From Desulfobacterales bacterium (lineage in GTDB: Bacteria; Desulfobacterota; Desulfobacteria; Desulfobacterales; JASFBJ01): DNA of 5,828 bases. The number at the start of each line of letters is the position of its first letter. Within the stretch, counting starts at the first letter, position 1. The DNA lies in NCBI GenBank assembly GCA_030149585.1, contig JASFBJ010000228.1, positions 1 through 5,828 of the forward strand, given 5' to 3'. Shown here piece after piece: positions 5,402-5,828 of this stretch. Both the position numbers and the translations under genes were made by a program. The notes below the pieces were generated by a model. That model was not told the DNA's origin and did not search any database. It saw only the letters and a program-made list of their open reading frames with translations.

Positions 5402-5668
5402 ATCAAGGAAACAGGTACTTTTAAGGGATCTTTTGCTGAACTTTTTAGAGAATTTTTGAAATCTTATCTTGAAAACACAAAGGACAGCGGCATATTCCAT
5501 GTTATTCAACCCTTTTTTGCATTTAGAATTCTTGTTATAGCCAACCCAAGATTTTATCCTGATGACAGGACTGAAACAAAGAGAAAACTACTTAATTTCG
5601 GAGAGTCAGTACTGGAAACTAAACAATTTAAAATAGAAGAAATTGCGAATTATATTGAGGGGAAATGA
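5402..5668 (+). pseudogene. C-terminal remnant of a phosphotransferase-like (APH/choline-kinase-fold) protein
   Basis: The plus-strand frame reads IKETGTFKGSFAELFREFLK at its start, then PFFAFRILVIANPRFYPDD and a tail ending IEEIANYIEGK before TGA 5666-5668. It resembles the C-terminal helices of aminoglycoside-phosphotransferase-fold kinases that often precede an APS-kinase-like gene in anaerobes; this link is recalled, not searched. The catalytic N-terminal two thirds are absent. The frame is open back to 5360, but upstream of about 5402 it is the complement of the PIN remnant. There is no ATG and no SD: the first possible start is TTG 5456, giving 70 aa. It overlaps the following P-loop gene by ATGA, the trace of an operon with it. 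If intact in a related strain, the gene should be about 350 aa. Confidence 0.55.
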
Positions 5669-5828
5669 ATTTTTGTACCAATTTTTGTGTCAATTTTTGT
5701 GTCTGGGTTACCGGGTTGCCAGGTTCAGGGAAAAGCACAATAGTCAAAGAACTCGATCAGATGCTGCTGGAATCGGATTTTAAGACCATAACCCTTAGCA
5801 TGGATCTGATCAGGAAAACTCTGACACC
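5665..5828 (+). CDS. P-loop kinase, adenylylsulfate-kinase-like (N-terminal part, runs off right edge)
   Basis: 54 codons are visible from ATG 5665. After a repeated NFCT-NFCV-NFCV start the protein reads VWVTGLPGSGKSTIVKELDQ, with a clear Walker A motif GLPGSGKST at residues 17-25. It continues to TLSMDLIRKTLT, where the aspartate and arginine after the second strand are typical of APS kinase (CysC)-like and related P-loop kinases. The usual target of CysC is adenylylsulfate, but many such stand-alone proteins have unknown substrates, so function stays open. The start is the only possible one in frame (stop at 5656-5658 upstream). GAGG at 5657-5660 is close but only 4 bases away. The start overlaps the stop of the kinase remnant as ATGA. 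Because the upstream gene is truncated, the promoter of this gene may be lost. Confidence 0.75.
   Translation, partial: MNFCTNFCVNFCVWVTGLPGSGKSTIVKELDQMLLESDFKTITLSMDLIRKTLT
5668..5703 (+). repeat. Threefold 12-bp tandem repeat at the start of the P-loop kinase gene
   Basis: AATTTTTGTACC (5668-5679), AATTTTTGTGTC (5680-5691) and AATTTTTGTGTC (5692-5703). Copies 2 and 3 are identical and copy 1 differs at two bases. In frame it encodes NFCT-NFCV-NFCV directly after the initiator Met. The unit is a multiple of three, so copy number changes would lengthen the N-terminus without shifting the frame. Confidence 0.9.

Noticed and set aside
5141..5509. Complete 122-aa minus-strand gene
   Set aside because: Only 5186-5398 resembles a PIN domain. 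The N-terminal 37 residues are the complement of the kinase remnant, and the last 14 come from the palindrome region. No SD is found before 5509 or before the internal ATG at 5395.
5456..5671. Independent 70-aa plus-strand gene starting at TTG 5456
   Set aside because: No SD and no family N-terminus. The sequence is the C-terminal tail of a larger protein and similarity extends upstream of the TTG.
5668..5703. CRISPR-like array
   Set aside because: The units are 12 bp, directly adjacent without spacers, and lie in frame within a coding sequence.

Overview
The window looks like a low-GC chromosomal segment of a Gram-negative anaerobe, most likely Desulfobacterota (Desulfobacterales-like). This is inferred from protein style, the LUD-domain protein, the CPA2 antiporter next to lgt, and the remnants of a phosphotransferase/APS-kinase-like pair. 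No rRNA or other definitive taxonomic marker is present.

Left part (1-2053): the 5' end of a minus-strand cation:proton antiporter (KefB/CPA2 type) runs off the left edge and is divergent from lgt (prolipoprotein diacylglyceryl transferase). A good sigma70-type promoter (TTGACA-N17-TTAAAT) precedes lgt. The tag gene (3-methyladenine DNA glycosylase I) overlaps the end of lgt. A 159-bp, very A/T-rich spacer follows. It carries a 17-bp perfect direct repeat and small palindromes.

Middle part (2054-5055): a GT4-type glycosyltransferase with cysteine pairs at both termini overlaps by 35 bp a stand-alone LUD-domain protein (LutC/YkgG-related). After 67 bp comes an exported parvulin-type peptidyl-prolyl isomerase. 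All five complete genes lie on the plus strand. Two pairs (lgt/tag and GT4/LUD) overlap and are probably translated together. Lgt and the PPIase both serve envelope protein biogenesis, Tag is DNA repair, and the substrates of the GT4 and LUD proteins cannot be read from the sequence.

Right part (5056-5828): this stretch holds about 600 bp with no intact gene. It starts with a G/C-rich set of overlapping inverted repeats that can act as a terminator for both strands. Next is a REP-like palindrome that cuts off the 3' end of a minus-strand PIN-domain gene remnant. That remnant meets, almost base to base near 5398-5402, the C-terminal remnant of a plus-strand phosphotransferase-like kinase. Both genes lack their 5' ends, as if one deletion removed the shared head-to-head region. 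The kinase remnant overlaps by ATGA the start of a P-loop (APS-kinase-like) gene that leaves the window on the right. The first codons of that gene are a threefold 12-bp tandem repeat.

I saw no tRNA, rRNA, CRISPR array or complete insertion sequence. I found no convincing new multi-gene system. The most unusual parts are the decayed right-hand region and the cysteine-flanked GT4/LUD pair.
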